Notes: generated from the letters alone by a model not told the origin. Numbered from the stretch's first letter, positions 16,949 to 25,907 are shown. The stretch: DNA of 64,000 bases from Mesonia phycicola (GCF_900141885.1 NZ_FQYY01000007.1:168355-232354), one strand, 5' to 3'. Translations and numbers: made by a program.

Positions 16949-17773
16949 TTAGATTGCTACAGCAGCTTTTATGTGCGGATGCGGATTATAATTTTCTAAA
17001 GTAAAATCTTCAAACTTAAAATCAAAAATATCTTTTACCTCTGGGTTAATTTTCATGGTAGGCAAAGGTCTTAAATCTCTAGATAATTGAAGTTTTACCT
17101 GCTCTACGTGATTGTTGTAAATATGTACATCACCAAAAGTATGTATAAAATCTCCAGCCTCATAACCACAAACTTGCGCCATCATTTGCGTAAGTAACGC
17201 GTAAGAAGCAATATTAAAAGGTACCCCTAAAAATACATCTGCACTACGTTGGTAAAGTTGGCAAGATAATTTGCCATCTGCCACATAAAACTGAAAAAAA
17301 GCATGACAAGGAGGCAAAGCAGCTTTGCCATTAGCTACATTTTTACTAAAAGAAACAGAGGTATCTGGCATTACGCTAGGGTTCCAGGCAGAAACTAACA
17401 TTCTACGGCTGTTCGGGTTTTTCTTTAAGGTTTCTACAATATCTTTAATCTGGTCTATTTCTTCATTATTCCAATTGCGCCATTGGTGACCATAAACCGG
17501 ACCTAAATCTCCATTCTCATCTGCCCATTCATTCCAAATTCTAACGCCGTTTTCTTGCAAATACTTCACATTAGTATCTCCATTTAAAAACCAGAGTAGC
17601 TCATAAATAATAGATTTTAAATGCAATTTTTTGGTAGTCACCATCGGAAAACCTTCACTTAAGTCAAACCTCATTTGATGGCCAAAAATACTACGAGTAC
17701 CGGTCCCTGTTCTATCTCCTTTGTCGCTACCGTTATCTAAAACGTGTTGTAGTAAATCGTGATATTGCTTCAT
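16949..17773 (-). CDS. thyA: Thymidylate synthase
   Basis: Makes dTMP from dUMP with methylenetetrahydrofolate, producing dihydrofolate for FolA. The 274 residues contain the N-terminal [19 protein letters not shown], the catalytic Cys156 in [12 protein letters not shown], the [20 protein letters not shown] segment and HIYNNHVEQ. Between SAWNPS and the catalytic cysteine there is an extra segment of about 13 residues compared with the E. coli enzyme, which I recall as usual in flavobacteria. It is the first gene of a two-gene minus-strand unit. Confidence 0.97.
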   Translation of the reverse strand: MKQYHDLLQHVLDNGSDKGDRTGTGTRSIFGHQMRFDLSEGFPMVTTKKLHLKSIIYELLWFLNGDTNVKYLQENGVRIWNEWADENGDLGPVYGHQWRNWNNEEIDQIKDIVETLKKNPNSRRMLVSAWNPSVMPDTSVSFSKNVANGKAALPPCHAFFQFYVADGKLSCQLYQRSADVFLGVPFNIASYALLTQMMAQVCGYEAGDFIHTFGDVHIYNNHVEQVKLQLSRDLRPLPTMKINPEVKDIFDFKFEDFTLENYNPHPHIKAAVAI

Positions 17774-17783
17774 GAATTTGTTT

Positions 17784-17905
17784 TTGGGCGTTTAAACGGG
17801 CTTTCGCGAGTCGCTTTTTAGTTTTATGTCTACCATTTTTTCGCATACGCTCCAATAGACAAAAACAAAAAGAGCTTCAACAAATCGCTCAATCCCTAAC
17901 GCAAA
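17784..17905 (+). repeat. GGGCGTT...CCCTAACGC structured intergenic element
   Basis: An intergenic block that is more GC-rich than its surroundings. It begins with GGGCGTT (17786-17792), has CGGGCTTTCGC just after, and ends with AATCCCTAACGC (17891-17902), so GCGTT can pair with AACGC to close it. A long inner arm pairs GCTTTTT-A-GTTTT-AT-GTCTA (17813-17832) with TAGAC-AA-AAAC-AAAAAGAGC (17856-17874). I recall the same start and end motifs with a variable long arm as a dispersed intergenic element in Flavobacteriaceae genomes; function is unknown to me. No second copy was found in this window. Confidence 0.6.
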
Positions 17906-17991
17906 AATATAAAACTATTATTCTAATAAAAGAACAAAAAGAATAAGTATAAAATTAATTCATAAGTAAGAAAATATAAAATTTTATGAGA

Positions 17992-18036
17992 TATGACATT
18001 TGTCATAATTTAAGGAGGTTTTCAGAGGTAAATTTG
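17992..18036 (+). promoter_or_regulatory. CRP-like palindrome and -7 box upstream of the yceI unit
   Basis: TATGACATTTGTCATA (17992-18007) is a palindrome with 7-base arms, equivalent to TATGA-N6-TCATA, the spacing of CRP/FNR-family sites. TAAATTTG at 18029-18036 is a perfect -7 box, but no TTG lies about 20 bases before it. The palindrome centre is about 41-42 bases before the implied transcription start, where class II activators bind. The regulator's identity is not shown. Confidence 0.5.
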
Positions 18037-18064
18037 TGATATAAATCAATAAAACCTGTTTAAA

Positions 18065-18613
18065 ATGAGAATATTAATAGCCTTAGCGTTTTGCTTAACT
18101 ATGCAATTGGTAGTTGCTCAAGAGTACAAAGTAGTTTCTAATAATTCTAAAGTTAGCGTAACTGGAACTTCTTCTTTACACGATTGGGAGTGTGTAGTAA
18201 ATACCTTTGAAGGTAATATGTCTGCCACTGTAGAAAACAATGAAATTAAGCAAATAGAAAACTTCAATTTTCAGTTTAAAGTAAAAAGTTTAGATAGTGG
18301 TAAATCTTCGATGAATAAAAATACTTATGAAGCCTTGAAAGAAGATAAATACCCAACCATTACTTATAAAGGGAGCTCTGTAGTAATAAATGGTGGTACT
18401 GCAACATTTACAGGAACTATGACTATTGCTGGTACCGCAAAAAAGTTTACCAGTAAAGCTAAAATAAATTACAGTAACGGTAAGATAACCCTTTCAGGAT
18501 CTGAAGAATTTAAACTTACAGATTTTAATATAGAGCCTCCAACTGCTGTTTTTGGTACCATAAAAACAGGAGATGTAGTAGCAATTCATTATAACATTCA
18601 ACTTAATAAATAA
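18065..18613 (+). CDS. YceI family periplasmic protein
   Basis: A 182-residue exported protein of the YceI lipocalin-like family, which binds isoprenoid-type lipids in known members. The signal peptide ends near residue 18 (LVVAQ). The family pattern follows: KVSVTGTSSLHDWEC, NFQFKVKSLDSGKSSMNKNTYEALKEDKYPTITYKG, and the C-terminal EEFKLTDFNIEPPTAVFGTIKTGD. It is first in a three-gene + strand unit (barrel protein 25 bases later, then a second YceI-like protein) and is preceded by a CRP-like palindrome. Confidence 0.92.
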   Translation: MRILIALAFCLTMQLVVAQEYKVVSNNSKVSVTGTSSLHDWECVVNTFEGNMSATVENNEIKQIENFNFQFKVKSLDSGKSSMNKNTYEALKEDKYPTITYKGSSVVINGGTATFTGTMTIAGTAKKFTSKAKINYSNGKITLSGSEEFKLTDFNIEPPTAVFGTIKTGDVVAIHYNIQLNK

Positions 18614-18638
18614 CACAATTAGTAATAAACCAAACAAA

Positions 18639-19925
18639 ATGAGAACACTTAGCAAATTTTTAGTTGTTGTTTTTGTAGCATTAATGGCAACCTCAGTTCA
18701 GGCACAAGAAATAAATTTTGACCGTAATATAGATAACTTTAGATATCCAGATAAGAGAGGGGTAAATGTTTTTGAATCGCAAAAAGATACTACAAGTACT
18801 TTTAATGGAGTAGATGTTAGAGTAGGAGGTTCTTTTGCGCTACAATACCAGCACATAGAAAACGAGAACGCAAATTTAGCAGGTTACGAACTTAAAGAAG
18901 CAGGTAGTAACTTTAACCTTGCAACTGCTAATATGGATTTAGATGTTGCGCTATACGATGGAGTGAGAATGCATTTACGTACTTATTTATCTTCTCGTCA
19001 CCATAATGAACCTTATGTTAAAGGAGGGTATTTTCAAGTAGATAAATTAGACTTTATTAAAGAAGGTTTTTTAGAAGATTTAATGCAATACACCACAATT
19101 AGAATAGGGCATATGGAGAACAATTATGGTGATGCTCATTTTAGAAGATCAGACAATGCGCAGGCACTTTACAATCCTTTTGTGGGTAATTTGATTATGG
19201 ATGCGTTTACTACAGAAGTAGGTGCAGAAGTTTATTACAGAAGAGATGGCTTTATTGGGATGCTTGGTTTTACTAACGGAAAACTAAATCAATCTGTAGA
19301 AGAAGATGAAACAGGTCACACAGGAGGGGCTTCATTTTTAGCTAAATTAGGGTATGATAAACAACTTAATAGTGATTTACGTGTAAGATTAACAGGTTCT
19401 TTATACAATACTGGTTATGTGCCAAATTCTTACTTATATGCTGCAGATAGAGCAGGAGCTAGATATTATGATGTAATGCAAGCTGCAACATCTACAAGTG
19501 ATGATTTTAGAGCATCTCGTTACAACCCAAATTTAACCAATAAAATTACAGCTGTAATGTTTAATCCATTTGTAAAATATCGTGGATTAGAATTTTTTGG
19601 AACTATAGAAATGGCTACGGGTAAAGCAGACTCAGAATTAGAAGACAGAACTGCAAACCAATATGCAGGAGAGTTAATTTACAGATTTGGTAACGATGAG
19701 AATATTTATGTAGGAGGTAGATATAATCTTGTAGATGCAGAAGATATTTCTGGTGAAGATGTAAGTATAGACAGATTTCAACTAGCAGCTGGTTGGTTTA
19801 TGACAAGAAATATTTTAGTGAAAGGTGAATATGTAATTCAAAACTATAATGATTTTGGAGCTACCAGTATCTTAAATGAAGGTCAATTTGATGGAGTAAT
19901 GTTAGAAGCTGTGATCTCATTTTAA
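18639..19925 (+). CDS. Outer-membrane beta-barrel (porin-like) protein
   Basis: A 428-residue protein with a signal peptide ending at about residue 22 (SVQAQ). The mature part is rich in alternating beta strands with aromatic girdle residues, for example VRVGGSFALQYQHIEN, GVRMHLRTYLSSRHH and IGHMENNYGDAHFRRSDNAQ, and it ends in VMLEAVISF with a terminal Phe typical of outer-membrane barrels. This points to a porin-like barrel of roughly 16-18 strands; the substrate is unknown. The position between two YceI-type proteins suggests a shared envelope role. Confidence 0.75.
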   Translation: MRTLSKFLVVVFVALMATSVQAQEINFDRNIDNFRYPDKRGVNVFESQKDTTSTFNGVDVRVGGSFALQYQHIENENANLAGYELKEAGSNFNLATANMDLDVALYDGVRMHLRTYLSSRHHNEPYVKGGYFQVDKLDFIKEGFLEDLMQYTTIRIGHMENNYGDAHFRRSDNAQALYNPFVGNLIMDAFTTEVGAEVYYRRDGFIGMLGFTNGKLNQSVEEDETGHTGGASFLAKLGYDKQLNSDLRVRLTGSLYNTGYVPNSYLYAADRAGARYYDVMQAATSTSDDFRASRYNPNLTNKITAVMFNPFVKYRGLEFFGTIEMATGKADSELEDRTANQYAGELIYRFGNDENIYVGGRYNLVDAEDISGEDVSIDRFQLAAGWFMTRNILVKGEYVIQNYNDFGATSILNEGQFDGVMLEAVISF

Positions 19926-19951
19926 TAATAAACTTCTAACTAATCTCTAAT

Positions 19952-19987
19952 GAAAACGGTGCGGAAATTCTTTTTCGTACTGTTTTC
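19952..19987 (+). terminator. Hairpin between the barrel gene and the second YceI-like gene
   Basis: AAAACGGTGCGGAAA pairs, with G-U wobbles, with TTTTTCGTACTGTTTT and is followed by a pyrimidine-rich stretch. It probably attenuates transcription before the gene at 20007. Confidence 0.55.
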
Positions 19988-20006
19988 TAATTAAAAAATC
20001 TTTTTT

Positions 20007-20531
20007 ATGCGTTTAGTATTTATCTTATCAATAATGATGTTTGGCTTTTTTAATAATTTAAAAGCTCAGTCTGGTATGGTAGAAATTAAAGTAGAAACTA
20101 ACGTAAACCAATTTACTTGTTTATGTGAAGAAATTAGTTTTATATGTGCAGAATTTAATGATAATGACAAAGTGCTAAAACTTCCTGTGAGTAGTTTTTC
20201 TTGCCCAAAAAGATTAATTGAAAAAGATTTAGTAGAATTATTTGAAGCAGAAAAATACCCGCACATTTCTATCGAGATTTTAGAGTATACAGAAACTCAA
20301 AAAAATTTTTCTGCAGAAATAAAAATTACGATTAAAGAAACGGAGAAAGTATATCAACTTCTATTAAGTAAAACTTACTATAATGGAGTAGATTATTTTA
20401 CAGGAAAACAATCACTTAATCTTACCGATTATTATATAGAGCCACCTGTAAAAGCTTTAGGCTTGGTAAAAGTAAAGCCAATAGTAAATATTGAATTTAG
20501 AATACCTGAAGAGTTTGTGGTTACCCAATAA
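20007..20531 (+). CDS. Divergent YceI-like exported protein
   Basis: A 174-residue protein with a signal peptide ending near residue 21 (NLKAQ). It keeps the YceI outline at low similarity: EAEKYPHISIEILEY corresponds to the conserved YPTITYKG region of the upstream paralogue, and NLTDYYIEPPVKALGLVKVKP matches its C-terminal LTDFNIEPPTAVFGTIK. Two cysteines near the N-terminus (CLCEEISFIC) are unusual. Its stop overlaps the 3' end of the convergent nupC gene by 11 bases. A weak hairpin separates it from the barrel gene. Confidence 0.75.
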   Translation: MRLVFILSIMMFGFFNNLKAQSGMVEIKVETNVNQFTCLCEEISFICAEFNDNDKVLKLPVSSFSCPKRLIEKDLVELFEAEKYPHISIEILEYTETQKNFSAEIKITIKETEKVYQLLLSKTYYNGVDYFTGKQSLNLTDYYIEPPVKALGLVKVKPIVNIEFRIPEEFVVTQ

Positions 20532-22197
20532 TCATTCCTGCAATTGTAGCAGATAGTAAAGAAGCTAACGTACCACCAATCACGGCTTTTAATCCAAATT
20601 CAGATAAATTTTTACGTTGCCCTGGTGCAATAGAACCAATACCACCTAACTGAATACCAATAGAAGCAAAATTAGCAAAACCACAAAGCATGTAAGTAGC
20701 CATAATTATAGACTTCTCGTAAGTTAGGTTTAGCTCTTTAGCTGGGTTTTTTAAATCTGCTAATTGTATATATCCTACAAATTCACTTGCGGCAAGTTTA
20801 ATACCTAATAGCTGACCCATTAACATCATATCTTCTTTAGCAACCCCAATAAGCCACATTAAGGGAGCAAAAACTACACCTAATATAGATTCTATAGAAA
20901 ATGACTTATAAGGAGTGTATTCTGCAATAACAGCATTTAAGTGAGTCCATTGTCCTACTTTAGCAAAACCATAATTTACCATAGCAATAATAGCCACAAA
21001 GACCAATAACATGGCTCCAACATTTGCAGCTAATTTTAAACCTTCTGTGGTTCCAATAGCAATAGCGTCTAACACATTAGAGCCTATTTTTTCTGAAGAA
21101 ACTTCTACATCGGTATTTATTTTTTCTTGTTGCGGATAAAGCATTTTAGAAACTACAATTGCTCCTGGTGCAGCCATTACAGACGCAGCCAATAAGTGTT
21201 TTGCAAATTCTAATCTAGCAACAGGGTCATTACCTCCTAAAAATCCAATATATGCAGCTAGTACACCACCAGCAACAGTAGCCATACCACCAACCATAAC
21301 TAGTAGTATTTCAGAACGAGTCATACGTTCTAAATACGCTTTAATCATTAATGGAGCTTCGGTTTGCCCTAAGAAAATATTACCAGCAACATTTAAACTT
21401 TCTGCTCCAGAGATACCTAAAAGTTTTGTAAGTACAAAAGCAAAACCTTTTACAACTACTTGAATAATACCATAGTAAAATAAAATAGAAGTTAATGCAG
21501 AGAAAAAGATAATAGTAGGTAAAACCTGAAATAAAAATATGTAACCAAAACTAGTGGTGTCCATTAAACCACCAAGTAAAAATTCACTTCCTGCTGCGGT
21601 AAATTCTAATATTTTTACAAATATTTTACCAACAAACTCAAAAGAAACTTTTACCCACTCTACTCTTAGCACTCCATAAGCTAGTAATAATTGTAAGCCT
21701 AAACCAATACCTACGGTTTTCCAGTTAATAGCTTTGCGTTTACTGCTAAACAAAAAGGCTATTACTATAAGGGTAAACATACCCAGGACACCTCTCCAAA
21801 AACTAGTGAATGTAAAACCTTGACTTTTAATAACTCTACTTTTAGGAGCTATTTTTTTGGCAACTTTAAAAGCTATTTTAGAATTTTTATATGAAATTAT
21901 TAAGCTAGTGTCTGTAACATTAATAACCCTGTAGTTTTGAACGCTATCTTTTGGGCTATTATGAAACAAAACAAGATTGTTGTTTTGGTAAAGGTATGAG
22001 CCAGATATTTTATTGCTAGTATTTAAATTGAAAAATTCAAAATCACCATCTTTTAAAGTCAAATTAGAGAATTTAAAGTCTGGGCTTGCAATAGAATCTA
22101 TCTCGTTATTTATTTGCCATTCTTGCTCAAGGGTTTGTGCAGTAAAAACTGGCATGGAAATAATAGAAAGTAATAAAAAGGTAAACAAGTTTTTCAT
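20521..22197 (-). CDS. CNT (NupC-type) nucleoside transporter
   Basis: Inner-membrane cation-coupled nucleoside uptake protein. I start it at the ATG at 22197, giving MKNLFTFLLLSIISMPV and a signal peptide-like start; an in-frame ATG 30 bases upstream overlaps the DUF151 gene and adds a polar run. Residues about 25-125 form an extra soluble domain before the transporter, as seen in Bacteroidota. The CNT core has TSILFYYGIIQVVV, NIFLGQTEAPLMIKAYL, GGMATVAGGVLAAYIGFLGG and CGFANFASIGIQLGGIG. It begins 7 bases after DUF151 ends, so the two are cotranscribed. Nucleoside salvage links it loosely to thyA and the dNK gene nearby. Confidence 0.93.
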   Translation of the reverse strand: MKNLFTFLLLSIISMPVFTAQTLEQEWQINNEIDSIASPDFKFSNLTLKDGDFEFFNLNTSNKISGSYLYQNNNLVLFHNSPKDSVQNYRVINVTDTSLIISYKNSKIAFKVAKKIAPKSRVIKSQGFTFTSFWRGVLGMFTLIVIAFLFSSKRKAINWKTVGIGLGLQLLLAYGVLRVEWVKVSFEFVGKIFVKILEFTAAGSEFLLGGLMDTTSFGYIFLFQVLPTIIFFSALTSILFYYGIIQVVVKGFAFVLTKLLGISGAESLNVAGNIFLGQTEAPLMIKAYLERMTRSEILLVMVGGMATVAGGVLAAYIGFLGGNDPVARLEFAKHLLAASVMAAPGAIVVSKMLYPQQEKINTDVEVSSEKIGSNVLDAIAIGTTEGLKLAANVGAMLLVFVAIIAMVNYGFAKVGQWTHLNAVIAEYTPYKSFSIESILGVVFAPLMWLIGVAKEDMMLMGQLLGIKLAASEFVGYIQLADLKNPAKELNLTYEKSIIMATYMLCGFANFASIGIQLGGIGSIAPGQRKNLSEFGLKAVIGGTLASLLSATIAGMIIG

Positions 22198-22204
22198 AAC
22201 TTGT

Positions 22205-22834
22205 TTATTTACGTTTAGAAATTTCATCTCTTAGTCTTGCTGCTTTTTCGTAATCTTCATTATTCACTGCTTCATCTAGTTCTTGCTCTAATTGCTTAAG
22301 AGATTTATTGCTAGAAGGGTCTGGTTTATTTGTAATTTCTGAAGACTGTTTTAATACATCTTCAATAATTAACTCTGTATTACTTGCTTTATCTTTCTCT
22401 ACTTCTGTAGTGTTTTCATTACTTTTAAGAAAGATTCCAGCCTTGTCAAGTATATTTTTATACGTGAAAATAGGGGCGTTAAATCTTAAAGCTAAGGCAA
22501 TAGCATCACTTGTTCTAGCATCAATAATTTCTTCTATTTTGTCTCTTTCACAAATAAGGCTAGAGTAAAAAACACCATCTACCAACTTGTGTATAATCAC
22601 TTGTTTTACAATAATAGAAAAACGTTCTGCAAAACTTTTAAATAAATCGTGGGTAAGTGGGCGAGGAGGTTTAATATCTTTTTCTAGAGCAATAGCAATA
22701 GATTGTGCTTCAAAAGCACCAATAACAATAGGTAATTGCTTTTCGCCGTCCACTTCACTTAACAGAAGTGCATATGCTCCATTTTGGGTTTGACTGTAAG
22801 AAATTCCTTTTATGGTTAAACGCACTAAGCTCAT
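22205..22834 (-). CDS. DUF151 bifunctional nuclease-family protein with UVR motif
   Basis: A 209-residue protein. Residues about 1-130 form the DUF151 (bifunctional nuclease) domain with LPIVIGAFEAQSIAIALE, RPLTHDL and DARTSDAIALALRF. Residues about 172-206 form a UvrB/UvrC motif (LEQELDEAVNNEDYEKAARLRDEI), a coiled-coil interaction element. The middle (about 135-165) is a Ser/Glu/Lys-rich linker. The biochemical role in bacteria is uncertain. It is upstream of nupC in a two-gene unit. Confidence 0.9.
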   Translation of the reverse strand: MSLVRLTIKGISYSQTQNGAYALLLSEVDGEKQLPIVIGAFEAQSIAIALEKDIKPPRPLTHDLFKSFAERFSIIVKQVIIHKLVDGVFYSSLICERDKIEEIIDARTSDAIALALRFNAPIFTYKNILDKAGIFLKSNENTTEVEKDKASNTELIIEDVLKQSSEITNKPDPSSNKSLKQLEQELDEAVNNEDYEKAARLRDEISKRK

Positions 22835-22868
22835 ACTACAAATAAATCAAAATAAGTAAAATAAAAAA

Positions 22869-22903
22869 GCGACCTAAATAAGAGCTTTTCATATTTAGGT
22901 CGC
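22869..22903 (-). terminator. Terminator after etfA
   Basis: GCGACCTAAATA pairs with TATTTAGGTCGC around an 11-base loop, followed on the minus strand by TTTTTT. It separates etfBA from the DUF151-nupC unit. Confidence 0.9.
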
Positions 22904-22934
22904 CCTAATTTTCAGGGGCACAATTTATAAAAAA

Positions 22935-23903
22935 TTACGCGTTATTTGCTTTAAATTCTTTTAATTTTTCATTTAGCTTAGGAACTATTTCAAAAGCATC
23001 ACCTACAATACCATAATCTGCTGCTTTAAAGAAAGGGGCTTCAGCATCATTATTAATTACAACTTTGTATTTAGAAGCGTTTATTCCTGCTAAATGTTGG
23101 ATAGCTCCAGAAATACCTATAGCAATATATAAATTAGCTGCTACAGGTTTACCTGTTTGCCCTACGTGTTCACTGTGTGGTCTCCAGCCCATATCACTTA
23201 CTGGTTTAGAGCAAGCAGTTGCAGCACCAAGAGTTTCTGCTAAATTTTCAATCATTTCCCAATTTTCAGGTCCTTTTAACCCTCTACCAGCAGAAACTAC
23301 TATTTCTGCGTCTGCAATAGTTACTTTATCTGTAGCTTTATCTACAGATTCTACGTGAATTGTGAAATCACTTTCGTCTAAAGTAGGGTTAAAATCTTCT
23401 ACAGTTATAGAAGTTTCATTTTCTTTTAATCCGTAGGCATTTTTAGCTACTCCAATAATTTTTACATCACTATTAATAGTAGTAAAATTAAATGCTTTAT
23501 TGGTAAAAGCGTTTCTTTTTACTGTGAATGGTGAGGTGCTTTCTGGCAAAGCTACCACGTTAGATGCGTATCCTGCTTCAAGGTTGATAGCAACAAGAGG
23601 TGCAAGGTATTTATCATTAGCAGTTTGCCCTAATACTACTATTTTAGCATCTTCGCTTTTAGTAGCTTGAGAAATTACATCTGCATAAGCATTTGCATTA
23701 AATTTTGAAAGTTTGTCACTTTTTACATTTAAAACTTTGCTTACACCATATGTGCTAAGAGATTCATTTTCTTCAGAATTAATAGTTACTGCTGTTACTG
23801 AAGTGCCTAGTTGATCTGCAACGCCTTTTGCGTAAGATGCAGACTCAAAAGAGGCTTTTTTAAATTTTCCGTTTTCTGATTCTATATATACTAAAACTGA
23901 CAT
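22935..23903 (-). CDS. etfA: Electron transfer flavoprotein alpha subunit
   Basis: FAD-binding subunit of ETF, which carries electrons from acyl-CoA dehydrogenases to ETF-quinone oxidoreductase. The 322 residues show an N-terminal alpha/beta domain and the C-terminal FAD domain with VVSAGRGLKGPENW, AACSKPVSDMGW-type segment (ATACSKPVSDMGWRPHSEH), VGQTGKPV and IAIGISGAIQHLAG. It follows etfB by 42 bases in a two-gene operon. The acyl-CoA dehydrogenase at 35641-37002 is a plausible electron donor. Confidence 0.96.
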   Translation of the reverse strand: MSVLVYIESENGKFKKASFESASYAKGVADQLGTSVTAVTINSEENESLSTYGVSKVLNVKSDKLSKFNANAYADVISQATKSEDAKIVVLGQTANDKYLAPLVAINLEAGYASNVVALPESTSPFTVKRNAFTNKAFNFTTINSDVKIIGVAKNAYGLKENETSITVEDFNPTLDESDFTIHVESVDKATDKVTIADAEIVVSAGRGLKGPENWEMIENLAETLGAATACSKPVSDMGWRPHSEHVGQTGKPVAANLYIAIGISGAIQHLAGINASKYKVVINNDAEAPFFKAADYGIVGDAFEIVPKLNEKLKEFKANNA

Positions 23904-23945
23904 ATTTTTATTTTTTTAGATTAATTAAAGTAGATTGATTTTTTA

Positions 23946-24692
23946 CTAAATGGTTTTCGCTTCATTATGTAAAAGATTAATCAATTCATCTAAATTATCT
24001 TTATCAATAAGTTTTACATCCCCTTTTGGTGCTGGTTTTTCAAACTTATCTGCAGATGTTTTTTCTTGAGCACCTACTGGCTCAACTACATTTAATGGTT
24101 TTTTACGTGCCATCATAATTCCTCTCATATTCGGAATTTTAAGATCACTTTCTTCTACTAAACCTTTTTGTCCTCCTATAACTAATGGAAGATTTGTAGT
24201 TAGTGTTTCTTTACCACCATCTATTTCTCTTATAGCAGTAGCTTTGTCACCGTCTACTTCTAGACCAACACAAGTATTCACAAAATTAGCTTTCATTAAT
24301 TTAGCTAACATACCTGGTACCATACCTCCATTATAATCAATAGATTCTCTACCAGCAATAACTAGATCATAACTACCGTCTTGAGCAACTTTGGCTAATT
24401 CTTGTGCTACTTGAAAACCATCTTTAGCAACAGTATTTACTCTAATAGCATTATCTGCACCAATTGCTAATGCTTTTCTTAAGGTAGGTTCTGTTTCTGG
24501 CCCACCAACATTTACTACATCTACAGATGCACCTTGTTTTTCTTTAAACCACATAGCGCGAGTTAATCCAAACTCATCGTTAGGGTTAATCACAAATTGA
24601 ACTCCATTTGTGTCAAATTTTGTATCACCTTCTGTAAAATTAATTTTAGAAGTTGTGTCTGGTACGTGACTAATGCAGACTAATATTTTCAT
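23946..24692 (-). CDS. etfB: Electron transfer flavoprotein beta subunit
   Basis: Partner of EtfA, binding AMP structurally. The 248 residues contain the N-terminal KILVCISHVPDTTSKI, INPNDEFGLTRAMWFKE, the VIAGRESIDYNGGMVPGMLA segment and the signature region REIDGGKETLTTNLPLVIGGQKGL. It is the first gene of the etfBA operon and lies divergent from pdhB across a 172-base gap. Confidence 0.96.
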   Translation of the reverse strand: MKILVCISHVPDTTSKINFTEGDTKFDTNGVQFVINPNDEFGLTRAMWFKEKQGASVDVVNVGGPETEPTLRKALAIGADNAIRVNTVAKDGFQVAQELAKVAQDGSYDLVIAGRESIDYNGGMVPGMLAKLMKANFVNTCVGLEVDGDKATAIREIDGGKETLTTNLPLVIGGQKGLVEESDLKIPNMRGIMMARKKPLNVVEPVGAQEKTSADKFEKPAPKGDVKLIDKDNLDELINLLHNEAKTI

Positions 24693-24864
24693 TTTCTTAG
24701 TTTTTTGTGTTTAAAAATTCGATTTATAAAAATCTTCATTGCGAATATAAGGAATTTCACAATAAAATACTATGCTTGCATAATAATTTTTTTATGAATT
24801 TTTTATAGGTTATGCGAGTGTAATCCTTATTTTTGTGAATTGTAAATATTTTAGCCGAATAATA

Positions 24865-25848
24865 ATGAGAACAATTCAATTTAGAGAAGCAGTAGCTGAA
24901 GCAATGAGTGAAGAAATGCGTCGTGATGAAGCGGTGTATTTAATGGGAGAAGAGGTTGCTGAATATAATGGAGCTTATAAAGCATCAAAAGGAATGTTGG
25001 ACGAGTTTGGTCCAGAACGTGTAATAGATACACCAATTGCAGAAGCTGGTTTTAGCGGTATTGGGGTAGGGTCTACTATGACGGGAGCAAGACCTATTAT
25101 TGAGTTTATGACTTTTAATTTTAGTTTGGTTGGTATAGATCAAATTATAAATAATGCAGCTAAAATTAGACAAATGTCTGGTGGGCAATTTAACTGTCCT
25201 ATTGTTTTTAGAGGGCCAACTGCCTCTGCAGGTCAATTAGGAGCTACACACTCACAAGCTTTTGAAAGCTGGTACGCCAACTGTCCTGGTTTAAAAGTTA
25301 TTGTGCCATCTAACCCTGCTGATGCAAAAGGATTATTAAAAGCAGCTATACGTGATAACGATCCAGTTATTTTTATGGAGAGTGAGCAAATGTATGGAGA
25401 TAAAGGTGAAGTGCCTGAAGTAGATGAAGATGTGGTTATCCCTATTGGAAAGGCAGATATTAAAAGAGAAGGTACAGATGTAACTGTTGTTTCTTTTGGT
25501 AAAATTATAAAAGAAGCTTATACAGCTGCAGAAGAATTAGCTAAAGAAAATATTTCTATCGAGATTATAGATTTAAGAACTGTGCGTCCGTTAGATTATG
25601 ATGCAATTATCAAATCTGTAAAGAAAACGAATAGATTGGTAATTTTAGAAGAAGCTTGGCCTTTTGGTAACGTTTCAACAGAAATTACTTATAAAGTACA
25701 AGAAGATGCATTTGACTATTTAGATGCGCCTATTATAAAAATAAATACAGCAGATACTCCAGCGCCATATTCTCCAGTATTATTGAAAGAGTGGTTACCT
25801 AACAGCAACGATGTTGTAAAAGCTGTGAAAAAAGTAATGTATAAATAA
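24865..25848 (+). CDS. pdhB: Pyruvate dehydrogenase E1 component, beta subunit
   Basis: Part of the E1 decarboxylase of the pyruvate dehydrogenase complex. The ATG at 24865 gives MRTIQFREAVAEAMSEEM, which matches family N-termini; an in-frame upstream ATG at 24835 would add ten unrelated residues and lies almost on a TATTTTTG box (24828-24835), so I reject it. The 327 residues include LMGEEVAEYNGAYKASKG, DTPIAEAGFSGIGVG, GPTASAGQLGATHSQ and the C-terminal LEEAWPFGNVSTEI. The alpha subunit and E2 are not in this window. Confidence 0.95.
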   Translation: MRTIQFREAVAEAMSEEMRRDEAVYLMGEEVAEYNGAYKASKGMLDEFGPERVIDTPIAEAGFSGIGVGSTMTGARPIIEFMTFNFSLVGIDQIINNAAKIRQMSGGQFNCPIVFRGPTASAGQLGATHSQAFESWYANCPGLKVIVPSNPADAKGLLKAAIRDNDPVIFMESEQMYGDKGEVPEVDEDVVIPIGKADIKREGTDVTVVSFGKIIKEAYTAAEELAKENISIEIIDLRTVRPLDYDAIIKSVKKTNRLVILEEAWPFGNVSTEITYKVQEDAFDYLDAPIIKINTADTPAPYSPVLLKEWLPNSNDVVKAVKKVMYK

Positions 25849-25868
25849 AATTATACACCTATATTTAC

Positions 25869-25900
25869 AACTTCATCTCCTACTGGAGATGAAGTTTTTT
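25869..25900 (+). terminator. Terminator after pdhB
   Basis: AACTTCATCTCC pairs perfectly with GGAGATGAAGTT around TACT and is followed by TTTT. It ends only seven bases before the start codon of the next gene. Confidence 0.9.
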
Positions 25901-25907
25901 GTTTTTT

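Noticed and set aside
24835..24864. Upstream ATG of pdhB
   Set aside because: It adds ten residues unlike family N-termini and lies beside the likely -7 box.
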